A stretch of 64,000 bases of DNA from Ianthella basta (GCA_964019415.1 OZ025882.1:3640427-3704426); one strand, 5' to 3'; positions 11,353 through 22,330 are shown, counted from the stretch's first letter. The notes: generated by a model from the sequence alone, not told the origin. Numbers and translations: made by a program.

Positions 11353-12427
11353 CAATGGAGCATCTAAATTGCGCGCTACAATTCACATTTCAAAAACATC
11401 TTCCTGAAGGTAGCCCAAAAGGGAAAAGTGGACACAGCTTTCTACGGAGGATAGTCCTCACTGTAAAACACGTTGCAATCTCTGTCTCACTAATGAACAT
11501 TGCTATGAGTTTACTAGCATTTCTGTTCCAGAAACATGCTTTGTAACCATGAAGTGTACCCTGCAAAGCCTTGGGTATTTTTGCATAGCCAGCCCTTTTC
11601 CACTGTATCAGATGTTGTTCGCTGAGGCTAGCCGTCGATTTGGCACGCTTCTGGGAACTGGCGAGCTCCTTCACGAGCAATTGGTGGTCGTCCATCAGCA
11701 GCATGTCTGCAGGCAGTTCAACTCTTGGAATGCACCAGACACTGATCTGACCCAGCTCTGGAAGAGTCGCACACACTTCTCTATGTCAGCTGTCATGTTC
11801 TGGCATGAAGCCATCTTGAGTTTGCAGTTTACTTAGCTTAATTGAATATTATGACCTTTGAAATGTTATGATAAAGTTATGAAATGTTATGAAGTAAATT
11901 GTGTACTGCACTAACCACAATACAGTAAGCAATTTACCAAAGCGGTCCTTTGATGTATGGCATCATTTGGCAATAAGGCTCAGTACTCACTTGAGAGTTC
12001 ATAGGACTCACCTGGGGCCTCGCAGGAGTATCTATGTACCTCCTGGCATGGTTTCTACGGCTACTCAGGAAGACCCTTTTAGGCCATGCAGGCTTCACCA
12101 TGCATAGTGAGCATCTGATGCCCAGGAGTACTGGTTTCCTGTATATCAGGAGCATGCTTATGGTCCTAGTATGGTGCTTGCTTCATAGTAGGCTACTATA
12201 TATGTATTGCATTTAGGATAGGCCTCGAGTGTGTAAGCAATGTTCAGGAGCACAGTGCTGGGCTGCAATATTGCTGAACCAGGTCAGAACATTACTGCAA
12301 CACATCTAAACCTTAAAACCTCTGAGTCCAGGGTTATATTTGACGGTATCTAGGCTTGCCTGCATAGGTTGCTCGGCAGCTTCTTCACAACAGGCTTCTT
12401 CTTCCTTCACATGAGTTTTGTACACAT
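11353..12427. other. no recognisable gene
   Basis: The longest frame is 128 codons on the minus strand (11390-11776), starting MCATLPELGQISVW, overlapped by a 95-codon plus-strand frame. Neither has a motif I recognise. Confidence 0.35.
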
Positions 12428-12457
12428 CTGATGAAGGCCTTCATGGCTGAAACACCC
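12428..12457 (+). ncRNA. degenerate Penelope-type hammerhead motif
   Basis: CTGATGA (12428-12434) is followed by an imperfect stem II (AGGCC-TTCAT-GGCT), then GAAAC (12449-12453) and ACC where an active copy would have GUC. The layout matches the minimal hammerheads known in Penelope-like elements. The altered cleavage triplet and lost stem III pairing predict no activity. It is followed by the dispersed repeat shared with 4440-4585. Confidence 0.4.
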
Positions 12458-12574
12458 TGCAATTGTTGTTGATTAATCTACGACGTCATTGCTCATGATC
12501 TATTCACTTATATTGAACAATGTAGCAATGAGCCTCTCGTTCTGCATTACTATTATATTCTTGCTAAGTGGTAG

Positions 12575-12919
12575 TCTCTAATCTGGGATGCCACGTGTAC
12601 GGACACCTTCGCTGCATCACATGTAGCACATGCCACCAGGGAGGCAAGGGCTGTGGCTGCGTTGTCAGAAGAGAAGAAGGCCAAATACCATGACTTGGCA
12701 CAAACACACCACTTTGTTGCAGTTGTGGTGGAGACAGCTGGTGCCATGGGGACTGAAGCCCTGGACTTCTTTGCAGACATTGGAAGCCGAGTCAGGGTGG
12801 TAGCTAATGAAGCGCAGTCACGTTCTTTCATCCTGCAGCAGGTCTCTGTGGCCTTGCAGCGAGGCAATGCGGCCTCAGTCCTGGGGACCATAGGGTTACT
12901 CTGTAGTTTAGGTAATTAG
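12575..12919 (+). pseudogene. retroelement polyprotein, C-terminal fragment
   Basis: Reads WDATCTDTFAASHVAHATRE, then AALSEEKKAKYHDLAQTHHF, VAVVVETAGAMGTEALDFF, and ends with LQQVSVALQRGNAASVLGT before a stop at 12919. This matches the C-terminal end of a widespread invertebrate reverse-transcriptase protein in which 'WDxTxxDTxA', 'VAVETxGxxG' and 'VAVQRGNAxxxLG' follow the RT domain. The same end, more decayed, is on the minus strand at 21.5-21.7 kb. Upstream domains are missing, so this is a 3'-end insertion. Confidence 0.6.
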
Positions 12920-13220
12920 GTAATTAGGTACTTTTCATTATTTCCATTTTTTAGTATCTGGCTGTTAATTTAATGTAGCTAAGTAGTATAATATTAGACT
13001 TTACTGTCTGCATGGCTGTATATATCTATAATTATGCGTTACATTATGTAAGTATTGCTTGTTTCCTTTTCTTTTCCTCTTACTAAGTTATCCCAAAAAT
13101 CGATATTATTGTTATTACAGGAACAGACTGATATTGAGGCCACAAAAAGTTCATGCACAACAAACTGTGTGGCTGCCACTCCATAGTGAAGTAACTGTCC
13201 CCCTGTAAATGTACAACCCA

Positions 13221-13568
13221 TTATGCTTGTTAGGATGAAGTTGGGTGAATCACTGGATGTTACTCGAACCAGCCTCCACACCAGTGGTGTTCCAGGAGGT
13301 AGGAGGCGTAGCCCTCTTTGATGGCAACCAGTGATCACTTTCCTCCCACTAGTCATCCTACAAAGATGGTAGAGCTGCAGACAGCTGTTTCATCCTGATT
13401 GGGGCTCAAGTGTGGCATTCTGATGGATGGTAGAATGACTAACTACTCTTGTCTCCACCACCACTTGTGGTGCATACAAGCCTCCTGTAACACCACTGGT
13501 GTAGAAGGCTGGTTGGCGTAATATCCAGTGATTAACCCAACTTCAACCTATCCTGGCTTGTCCATGCA
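13221..13568. mobile_element. solitary hammerhead element with terminal inverted repeats
   Basis: About 63 bp from gaagttgggtgaatcactgg (13236 on) is the near-exact reverse complement of the sequence ending tccagtgattaacccaactt (about 13553); weaker pairing extends both arms outward. Between them lies a minus-strand relative of satellite B, including 'aaccagtgatcac', the stem I strands and the stem III palindrome. This gives a roughly 320-bp foldback-type copy, unlike the array monomers, which have no such termini. No target duplication is clear. Confidence 0.65.
13350..13441 (-). ncRNA. inactivated hammerhead ribozyme
   Basis: The outer stem I is retained: TAGTCATCCTAC (13350-13361) faces GTAGAATGACTA (13430-13441), 11 of 12 pairs. 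GAAAC-AGCT-GTC is present on the minus strand, but CTGATGAG has become CTTGAG by a two-base loss, destroying the catalytic core. A fossil of the B-type ribozyme. Confidence 0.65.
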
Positions 13569-13783
13569 GTGGCTAACTGCAATGAAGTGCCTTTTCAATA
13601 TGATTGTTAGTAGCACACACAAGATCCGAAAGTAGCCCTATGTAACACAGCTATAATCCATTCTTCAACAATTCAACAACATGAATGTGATGGGTACTTA
13701 ACTGCAATGTCCCATGTTACTTGTTCAGCTTGTACTGATTTTTGTATGATTAGTAAGGTAGACTTCTTATTGAACTTACTTAG

Positions 13784-13876
13784 CAACTTGATGAACTCAC
13801 TGAACGTGTTATGAAAGGGATCCAAGAAGCCGAGTTAGACTTGCAGAAGGAGAAAGACAAGAAACAGGAGGAAGAG
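13784..13876 (+). CDS. probable internal exon, unknown gene
   Basis: A 93-bp segment preceded by a pyrimidine-rich ...cttacttag and followed by GTTTGT encodes exactly 31 in-frame codons: QLDELTERVMKGIQEAELDL, then a very charged KEKDKKQEEE end, helix or coiled-coil-like. Both junctions are phase 0 and join in frame to the next segment. I do not recognise the protein. The donor GTTTGT is weak, so the call rests on the pair of segments together. Confidence 0.4.
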
Positions 13877-13938
13877 GTTTGTACTTCTGTGTGATGTATG
13901 CCATAGAAAGTTAATGAATCTTTCTAAATGCTTTGCAG

Positions 13939-14035
13939 AGTGTCTTCCACAATGTTCCTCTTGTTGGTTCGGTTTTGGGTTGGTTTTACCCAACATCGCC
14001 TTCAGTGCCTGGGCGCTCATTCAATCTGCAAAGAG
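13939..14035 (+). CDS. probable internal exon, unknown gene
   Basis: After a 62-bp intron ending tgctttgcag, the frame continues SVFHNVPLVGSVLGWFYPTS and PSVPGRSFNLQR, then meets GAG|GTTTGT at 14035. The residues are hydrophobic at first, then Pro/Ser-rich, with no transposon resemblance. No later exon could be joined. Alternatively this is a fragment of a host gene carried by a repeat. Confidence 0.35.
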
Positions 14036-14224
14036 GTTTGTTATGACAATGTTATGGTGATCTGTGTGCATTTGTAATAATTATTAGTGCTTCATCTCTG
14101 TGGTTGGTAGAGGTATGTGATTATGAAGAAATTGGTATCATGATTATTGCCTACGCTTAGTATGAATTATTACATTTTATCAATTAATTGACAATTGCGA
14201 CATATGTATCTGACAGCTACCGTA

Positions 14225-15030
14225 CTGTCTATGTAGGTATGGTGGTGGTTGTTTGTATGTTGTAATGCAAACAAGAAGTAGTGCTATTTCTCATTAAGGC
14301 TAAATTCTAGCGAAAAAGGCTACCCATGAGGTTTGTCTGTTGCATGCTACTCAGGACTAAGCTTACTTCTAAGTGAAAGGTTCTTCCCCCTCCCCCCGCA
14401 GTAATAAACCTTGACATTTTTCGTATATTGTTGGCTTCTTTTTATTATTTTTCTTCTCTGACAGCAGCAGCGCACGAACCATGGAGAGTAGAAGAAAACT
14501 TTTACCAAGATGTTAAACCACTTTCAACTGGCTCTATTCCTTTGTAGGTCAGAAAACTCCATGAGCAAGTTTCAGAAATGGTGGTTTTCTTGCCTTAGGG
14601 AAATGTTCCTATGCATGAAATGCCATTTTAAGATGGCATCGACGAACAGTTGGTTACAGTCCCTTTACTCCTCCTTCAGACTGGGTTCAGTAGCCTTGCG
14701 AAACATACGTAATATGTACATTTGAAGGTTATCTTCAGTTAGTTTAGGCCGAAGTTAGCTTGAGTGCCGCTTCGAAGAGTATCTGGGGATGGTGTGTTTC
14801 CCTGCCATTCTACTTGCTACACAGTCAGTTTCTGGTCGCCGATTCTATGTTCTTCAGCAGGGTTAACACAGCAGCTAGGTGCTAGCTGATAACTCAAACG
14901 CCAGGATTATGGAAATACGGTCCAGTACCTGCATGGATGTCTGTGGTTGCAAATCTACATGTGCAGCTTGCACACCATAAAAATTACAGAAACTAGATGT
15001 AATAAGAATCTTACTGTGATGCACCAAATT
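14225..15030 (+). repeat. dispersed repeat family L, copy 2
   Basis: Shares with copies 1 and 3, in order, the 'ggtggttgtttgtatg' block, a T-rich run with ttttcttctctgacagcag, 'ggctctattcctttgtaggt', 'gccattttaagatg', 'gctaggtgctagc' and 'cagaaacta'. The terminal foldback present in copy 1 is missing here. Confidence 0.55.
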
Positions 15031-15594
15031 TCAGTTTGTGTTTGTTTGTTCCCTCATAAAATCAGCGCCTTGCACGGAATCGGCTTGAGACACTCCATGC
15101 CAGTTGAGAGACTGGGAGGGCATGTTCTTAGAGGGATGACAATAGCTGCCTTGCGGCCGAAAAGTGTGATTCCTTCATCTGTTCTCCATGGGCCCACACG
15201 CCATTTTTAAAATTATTGACCCTTCCACTACCAGTCGTTGGCAGACTTGATACATGCCTTGCCAGTTAAATGAGTGGGAGGACATGAGCCTAGAGGGGTG
15301 CCATTCACCTAGCTGCCTTGCAGCCGAAGAGAACGCTTCCTTTTTTTCTGCGGGTTGAGAAACCATTTTTACTTATTGGTCTCTAGGACTTTCGGTTGGG
15401 GGAGATCTTATTCGTTGTCGACAAATGTTCAAATTAAACTCTTCTGTCATTATAGCAGCCAGCTTCCATTGCCATCTGTGCAGATGCCGTATAACAGGAA
15501 AGGTTTACAAGGACTTTAATTTTGCATTTTTCATGAACTCAGTTGAACTCACGAAAATTTCTTCTATTTTTTGACTCCATGTTTTAGCTCATGT

Positions 15595-16963
15595 TTTAGC
15601 TATGGCAGAGTCTCTGGATCGCTGGTTCAAGCCTGTGGATTCACTCCCACCACCTAAGGGCCCTTTGTCCACCACCATGAGCCCTGCTACCATTTGAGAT
15701 GTGAACGCTGAGGTGCAGATGGTTGGTACTTCCTCAACGCCAACTAGAGGAATGTACGTTAAGTTCACAAGTGAGCAGCAGGCTATAATCACTCAATACG
15801 CGTCTTTGCAAGGTAACACAGCAGCCGTGTGCAGGGCTTTGCCGCCAAAGAGAGCAGCATTTGGGCTTGGAAGACGAAGTACCAGGCCAAAATTAAGCGC
15901 TAACGAGAAGCCCACGTGACTGATCTGTCAGTGAAGAGTCTACCCAGCAAGAAGCAAGGATGGCCCCTACTACTTGGGGAAGAGATAGACACAGAGGTGA
16001 AGGGCTACATTAGCGCTGTATGTGAGAGTGGTGGAGTGGTTACTTCAGCTGTCACTATGGAAGCTGCAACAGCCATTGTAAGAAGGCATGACCGCAGTCT
16101 ACTATAGCAGAGAATGGAGGATCCATCACTATAACGAAAATGTGGGCTAAGTCTCTGCTCCACAGAATGGGTTATGTGAAGAGGAAGGGAAACTCAACAG
16201 CCAAGATGACAGCAAAGGATTTTGAAGCAAGAAATGAACTCCTCCAGCTTGATTACAAGACCATTGTTGAAATGGAAGAGATCAACTGTGTTCAACTGGG
16301 ATCATACAGGGATTAACATTGTCCATGGTTTCAGAGAGTTGAGATTGTAGGGATCAGTGACAAGCACCAGATCGCTGCCTTTCTCTGTGGCACGCTTATT
16401 GGGAAACTCGATCCTGCCATTCCAGTTGATCTACCAAGGCAAGAGTTCAGCCTGCCTCCCTCGCTTTGATTTCCCTGATGGCTGGCATATCACATGTACA
16501 TGCAATCATTAGTCCAATGAAGAGGCAATGAAGGAGTACCTAGAACGGATCATCATTCCATACGTTCAGCGTAAGCACGTGGACCTAAAACTAGCCACTG
16601 ACCATTCAGCATTTGCAGTTTTTGATGTTTTCAAAGGTCAAATGACAGAAGACATCCGCACCATCCTCAAAAGAAAACATCCATGCATTACATGTGCCAG
16701 CTAGCTGCACAGACAGCTTGCAACCTATGGACCTCAGCGTGAACAAGTCTGTGAAAGAATTCATGCGCAATAAGTTCATGGAATGGTATGCTGCACAGAT
16801 GCTGAGCCAGGTGGAGGATGGTGCAGATCATCTCAGGCCTGTAGATTTCAGGCTGTCTCTCACGAAACCACTTGGTGCTCGCTGGCTTATCAGTTTGTAT
16901 GACTACTTGAACGAACATGACTCCATCATAGTTAATGGCTTCAAAGCTGCTGGTTTAGCATAG
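15595..16963 (+). pseudogene. pogo/jerky-type transposase, decayed
   Basis: MAESLDRWFKPVDSLPPPKG at about 15602 opens the protein. A DNA-binding region follows near 15800-16100 (EEIDTEVKGYISAVCESGGV). Later, LATDHSAFAVFDVFKGQMTE (near 16593-16650, a DDE segment), HVPASCTDSLQPMDLSVNKS (16691-16750) and GARWLISLYDYLNEHDSIIV give the C-terminal half, ending with the stop at 16963. The final 89 codons are still open, while the middle has many stops. Overall length fits an intact 450-residue protein. The LQPMDL motif is typical of pogo-like transposases, and this remnant is distinct from the two others in the window. Confidence 0.75.
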
Positions 16964-17278
16964 ACTGACATTCCATATTTTACTGCTTTGCTTACAGACT
17001 ATAATGGTATAGTCAGGCACATAGCTTAGAGTTTGGTAAGATTGTATTGTTTTCTAATCACCTCAATTAATTTGAAAGGAAAATTTTTATAGTTGATTTT
17101 GGTTCTTAATGTTCTCATCCTTATGATTTCTCATGCTGTTCAGTGATGGTAGAATTGAATGTTTTAGCTCAAATTACTTGTTAACCATTAGCATCCATTT
17201 GAATTCAGCCGTTTGCTTTTTTTCAAATTGTTCTAAGAATGACCTCTATCAACTCAGAGGTTCAATGACATAGTTGAC

Positions 17279-17280
<2 letters not shown>

Positions 17281-17352
<72 letters not shown>
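17281..17352 (+). repeat. (GT)n microsatellite
   Basis: About 36 uninterrupted GT units followed by a gcgcacgcg variant. It lies between a pogo remnant and repeat L copy 3. Confidence 0.95.
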
Positions 17353-17355
<3 letters not shown>

Positions 17356-17599
17356 ACGCGTATACTTGATTGTGTTTTTGTCAACTCTGACAGTGTGCAA
17401 ACTGTGTATAAGGTACTTACGTAAGTAAATGTACTGTGCCGTTGTGCACATGTGTGTCAAATTATTTTTGGCTCTATTCATGTCCACTACAATCATTTGT
17501 GTTAATTCTTGCCTGTGAAGTGTGTTCACAAGTGTGTTGATATATTACACTAAATTAGTTGCAATAGCTACTATATATTTATAACACAGCAGTGACCAG

Positions 17600-18345
17600 A
17601 GGGAGCAAGTATTTTGAATTGGGACAGCAGCCCCACTAGTTTTTAACTCGAAGTACTTGTTCTTCTTCTTTGCCGGCAGTAGCGCACAAACCATAGTGTG
17701 TACAATAAAACTTACACTGGCTGTATTCCTTTGTAGGTTAGAAGCCTCCCAACCTAGTTTCACAGATGGGGGTTTCCCTGCCTTCAGGAGACTTTGCAAT
17801 GCGAGAGATGCCATTTTAAGATGACATAAGTAAACATTTGGGCTACATTTTTGCCTAGTCTCTTTCAGATTTTGTTCAATAGCCTTGCAATGCTGCTGTA
17901 TGCCCATTTGTAGGTGTATACAAGGCCAGCTTTGGCCAAAGCAGCATCCACAGTCATGCATTTCCCCACCGTTTTGATTACTGCATCTGGTCACTGGTTT
18001 CCGTGTTCCTTTAGGTGGGTTAGCTTGAAACCTAGGTGCTAGCCAACACCTCAAGCTCCAGAGGTTCCAAAATGTGCACCCATACCTGCACCAGTGTCTT
18101 ATGGTTGTGGCTAAGCATAGCTACAGCTTAGCTACACACTATAAAAAAGTGCAGAAACTAGTAATAATGACATTTTCTACAATACCTTTAAGTATGTAGG
18201 AATGACATAAAAGGAACAGAAACAAGTAGAGGCTGCTACACAGTGGAGCATTAACTATGGTCCCTACATTTCTGTCCCTTTTATACCATCTTTATATCCT
18301 TAATGTCTTGGTAGATATTTTTTCTTTCTAATTACACTTTGGTGT
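17600..18345 (+). repeat. dispersed repeat family L, copy 3
   Basis: Best preserved in the middle: 'ggcagtagcgcac', 'ctggctgtattcctttgtag', 'gccattttaagatga', 'cctaggtgctagcc' and 'gcagaaactag'. It then enters a decayed form of the 7988-8229 foldback, including 'ctacacagtggagcattaac' and 'ggtccctacatt'. A 169-codon minus-strand open frame crosses it but is not conserved in the other copies, so it is not a gene. Confidence 0.6.
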
Positions 18346-19245
18346 CTATGCTTATTCAGCACTATGTAGAATCATCAACTCATTACAGTCACAGCTGCCT
18401 GTGGTTGAATGTAATATGATCTTGTACTTACAGTATCTCATAAAATGTGATCATTCAGAATTAACACATGTATTGAATGCTGTGCTCTGTAGGAGTACTA
18501 ACACCCACAAGCAAGGTGTATGAACAGGGCATGCAGATAAACACAGGAGAAGATGTTGCAGGATGCACAGGTGATACAAGATTTCCACCCACAAAGGAAG
18601 AAGAGAAAAGTAAAGAAGATAGTTAGATTGTAGTTCTCCAATATTTAGATTCAATAATTCTGCTAGGATAACTGTATTGATACTAACACTCGTTGTCATG
18701 GCAATATCTTTGCACGTAGTTGTTTATAGGCTTGGATTCATCCTTACTTGCATTGTATTGTTGCATAATAGTAGTGACTGCTACTAGTGCATTTGATTCA
18801 TATCTTGCCATTCTCACTTGGCAATAGTGGATAGTCGCCTTTGAAGTATTCATATTTCACTAGCAGTAAGCAATTTTGGGTGCAGGTAATGTTTGCCTGG
18901 GTAAGATGATATGTAGGTTTCTTTGATCGGCTTGCCAGACAATATTTGTCAAATGCCCAAAATGCAGCCAAGGCATAGCTGAAAAATGGTGCATGGATCT
19001 ATAGCAGGTATATGCAATGTGCCACAGGGATTGTAATTATCCAGAACTAAGCTTTTCTGAATAACTAGTTCTTGGAGTTGAAGTTCCCATGGGTCATGTG
19101 TGCATCCCCAAATTTGAAACGCTAGCTAGCATTATCCCCAAGCAAGCTGTGCACAATTATGTAGTAGTCCAATTACATAGTTGGGGGTGCAGCATGTATT
19201 CTTCAGCTTTTCGATCACACTATAGCCGAATCACTTGGTTGATCA
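18346..19245. other. no gene seen
   Basis: AT-rich sequence with short open frames only. The last part may belong to the 3' untranslated end of the minus-strand Penelope-like fragment. Confidence 0.4.
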
Positions 19246-19278
19246 GACACTTTGGCAACACTACAGCTGCTTCATCAG
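19246..19278 (-). ncRNA. Penelope-type hammerhead motif, core damaged
   Basis: On the minus strand CTGATGA (complement of 19272-19278) is followed by A, a stem II GCAGC...GTTGC, then CAAA where GAAA is required, and GUGUC ending at 19246. It lies about 170 bases downstream of the minus-strand Penelope fragment, the position expected for hammerheads in Penelope terminal repeats. Loss of G12 predicts no cleavage. Confidence 0.45.
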
Positions 19279-19419
19279 TGAATGACACAAGCGGGAGTGT
19301 ATGAATAGGGATAGTCATATGAGGCATAGATGAACACAGGAAGCAGAAAAGGTGGGAATGAAGTAGACTGAAATAAATACATGTCAAGCAGGCTATAGGA
19401 CCAGAAATGGGTTAAAAGG

Positions 19420-19890
19420 TGGGTGGGAAAAGGTAGTTAATCAGTAAAGGTGCATGGAGTCCTGGCAAGGATCCCTTCTCTATGTTGAGAGGGGCCTGAT
19501 GGTGTTGAATGTGCCAGGATTCCAGCAAAGAATGAGTCTGTGTGGGTGGGTGGTAGTCTATAACTGATGCCTTGGACAAGTCCGGCCACCAAATGGCCAG
19601 CTTGAAACACATGCTCTGCAACAGCAGAGTCTACAACATCAGCATTCTTGAGAACCTCGACGGTGTTCCTGCAGGCGCATGTCGTGTGATCTCACGGTTT
19701 GTCTGATGTAGGTGCAAGGACATTCAGCACATGGAATGCAATAGACAACTCTCTTCCTCCTAGATACTGGGACTAGGTCTTTGGGGTGGACTAACATCTG
19801 CTTAAGCATCTTGAGGGGGTGAAACATTACCCGAATGGAAAGTGGGCTGAGGATCTGTCAAATTGACTGAGACAGACTACTGATGTAGGG
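19420..19890 (-). pseudogene. Penelope-like element, GIY-YIG endonuclease end
   Basis: Minus-strand frames give LPYISSLSQSI, then MFHPLKMLKQMLVHPKDLVP, VVYCIPCAECPCTYIRQTVR (the conserved region leading to YIGQTGR, here YIRQTVR) and EHRRGSQEC. After a frame shift come LAIWWPDLSKASVIDYHP, then LLESWHIQHH and LNIEKGSLPGLH, the usual C-terminal end of Penelope proteins. The start of the GIY motif and the key Gly are altered. It faces away from the plus-strand RT piece at 19985, so the two pieces are separate insertions or an inversion of one element. Confidence 0.75.
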
Positions 19891-19984
19891 GAGGGTCAAA
19901 GTGGCATGTGCATCATCATCCTACTGAGAGGCCTGGTCAGTCTTTGGGCAAGTCTGCCTGTGGGCCTCCACCACATGCTTCTCC

Positions 19985-21170
19985 TCTTCAACCCGGCTAA
20001 CTGGCGATGAAGACAGACCTTCAGCCCTGCACATCATCTGCGCATGGGTATGATTGGTGCTCTGAGTCGGGCTAGATCACCCCCGAGGATTATCCTACCC
20101 TCTGAGATGAAGGCTGTGAGAGAGCTTGCCAAGAACGTGGACCTTCTCATTCTCCTGGCAGATAAGGGCCAATCCACAGTAGTAATGGAACCCACTGACT
20201 GCAGCATCAAAGTGCAAGCACTTCTAGGTGGCCATGACACCTATCAGTTGATGGCCAAGGACCCAACTGGAGCCCTGGAAAGGAAGATAAACAGTGTCCT
20301 ATGGAGCCTTAGGCAAAAGAGGCTCCTGTCAGATGGAGCCTACCACCACCTTTGTAGCTCAGCAGGTGGGGTTCCCTGCTTGTATGGCCTGCCAAAATCT
20401 ATAAACCAGATAATCCCCTCCAGACTATTGTGTCCTTTGTGTCATCACCGACCTATGAACATTCCAAGTTCCTAGCCTTGCTGTTGTCACTGTGTGTCGA
20501 CCTAACTGACCACCATGTGAAGAATTCTGGACAGTTTGCCAAGTTCATCACTGGTCAAACTTTGGCAGACACAGATGTCCTTGTGTCTTTGTAGTCTCAC
20601 TCTTCACTCATGTGCCTACTGCCTGTGCAATTCAGGTGTCACGTGACAGACTGGAGAGTGACCCCACTTTGACTGAATTGACCTGCCTCAGTGTGGATGA
20701 CATCTGTGACATTCTTATATAGCCTCGCTACCTACTTGTCTCTTGAAGGCAAGGTCTATACCAACAAATCTACAGTACAGCAAAGGGATCACCAGTGTCA
20801 ATAGTGGTGGCCAACCTGGTCATGGAGGAAATTGAGCAGAAGGCCCTGATGCTTTCCACACCCCTACACATTTTTGGAGAAGATATGTAGACGACACATG
20901 CACTGCACTCCCCCTGGACCTGGTGGACTCCCTCCACCAACACCTTAACAGTGTAGATTCTTGCATCCAGTTTACCATTGAGAAGAAGGATGGCAAACTC
21001 GTTTCTGGACATCCTTATGAATCAGAACAGGGATGGCTCCATCAGCACCTCCTTCTACCGAAGGCCACATACCTTGACCAGTACCTCAGCTTCCAGTTGC
21101 ACCACCCAGTGGCACACAAGCATGCATGCAGTCATCAGGACCTTGATGCGCATACATCAAGAATGGGCTA
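19985..21170 (+). pseudogene. Penelope-like reverse transcriptase, broken
   Basis: The best open part (20044-20475) contains LPSEMKAVRELAKNVDLLIL, LADKGQSTVVMEPTDCSIKV, DTYQLMAKDPTGALERKINS and SSAGGVPCLYGLPKS, the order seen at the N-terminal side of Penelope RTs. Further on, after frame shifts, are QFAKFITGQTLADTDVLVS, KGSPVSIVVANLVMEEIEQ (the GSPVSxxxANLxM motif) and FWRRYVDDTCTA with the catalytic YVDD at 20884-20895. The piece ends near the fingerprint FYRRPHTL region. At least four frame shifts and several stops inactivate it. No GIY-YIG domain follows on this strand. Confidence 0.8.
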
Positions 21171-21395
21171 ACACTCTCAGTTTGAGCTCATACCTAAATA
21201 ATGGGTTCACACTTTGATTTTGGGCTGTTGCCTCAAGAATGTGCTCACTCTGATTTTGAAATCAAACCTCCAATCCCAGCCCACACTCATTTTGTATTCA
21301 TACCTATAAGCAGACTTACACTCTGATTAGGACCTGATACCTCAAGAATGGGCTCACACTCATGTTTCTAGTTCATACTGTACCTAATGAACATA
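21160..21395 (+). repeat. degenerate short tandem repeat
   Basis: Four to five diverged units of about 45-50 bp, with the recurring phrases 'caagaatgggctcacactc' and 'tcatacct'. It begins at the end of the Penelope RT piece. Confidence 0.5.
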
Positions 21396-21485
21396 AATAT
21401 AAAAGTATAATTTATTTCCCAATATGAGGGTAATCATGCAACTATAGGACAAATTATTCCTCAGGGCCAAAACCTCCTTTGGTCT

Positions 21486-22330
21486 CTACTGCCACTGTGC
21501 CAAACTCGTGTAGCAAGCAAGTCCTGATACTTGCTCCTCAGCTCCGGCCTCCCTTGTGGCCTGCGTGATGTGGGATAGTGCAAATGTCTGGACACATTGT
21601 ATCCCACATGACACTTCCATGGTACAATAGTCAGCCTGTCTGGCTGCTTTTATCCACTCTGCACAGGCCATGCAGTTGATCTCAGGGTGATGGGAATGTG
21701 GGCAGCTGCCAAGGATCTCCCAATGACATTGTTGATGGCAGCGTGACAAGCTCATCTGCCCTCAGTCATTGAGCAGCTTATAATTAGGCTTTGAGTCCCA
21801 GTTGAGCCAACCTGGACTCCACACTTCTGGCAGGAATGGGGTCGGCACGGAGATCCCCTAGGTGAAAGCCAACTGCCACTCTCACCACTCGTCATCCATC
21901 CTGAGGCCCATGGCGAAAATGGGCAAGGCATTAAGCCAGGCACCAGATTCTTTAGTAGCAGCAGCAAGGAGGTGGGTACAGGATCTGGGATCTGTAGAAC
22001 TAGCCAGGATGGCATGGTAGATTTCTTGAACACTGGGTGCATCCCAAGCTTTCTGCTGACATGTGGCCACCCCTGAGGGGCAGGACTGTTGTGGTTCTAG
22101 TTCAATCCAGACATAGAGAGCTTCTACTACAGCATATCGGAGGACACTGAACCATTTGAGGGAATCTGGTGGATAAGGACAAATAAGCCAGCAGCAGAGG
22201 CCAGGATGGTGGGGGTGCTAGCTAGCAGTGAGGCCTGGAGACAGATGGAGTCAGTGTCACTTAGATTTGTAAGAGGGCTATCTCGTTTGCGCAGCTTGAC
22301 AAATGGACTCGATATAGCTTAGGACTTCAA
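21486..22330 (-). pseudogene. retroelement polyprotein fragment
   Basis: On the minus strand, from high to low coordinates: a weak region to 22080, then KAWDAPSVQEIYHAILASS, FAMGLRMDDEW (the LRxDDE segment seen after the RT domain in one invertebrate retroelement family), PHSCQKCGVQV, an INCMACAEWIKAA stretch, and LACYTSLAQWQ, corresponding to the 'hxVxxETxG' end found at 12575-12919. Stops and frame shifts are frequent. It looks like another copy of the same family, including the zinc-knuckle-like C..C spacing. Confidence 0.55.

Noticed and set aside
11390..11776. 128-codon minus-strand open frame
   Set aside because: No recognisable domain, overlapped by a plus-strand frame of similar length; left as unassigned sequence.
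17545..18054. 169-codon minus-strand open frame
   Set aside because: It lies inside repeat L copy 3 and is not open in the two other copies; no motif.
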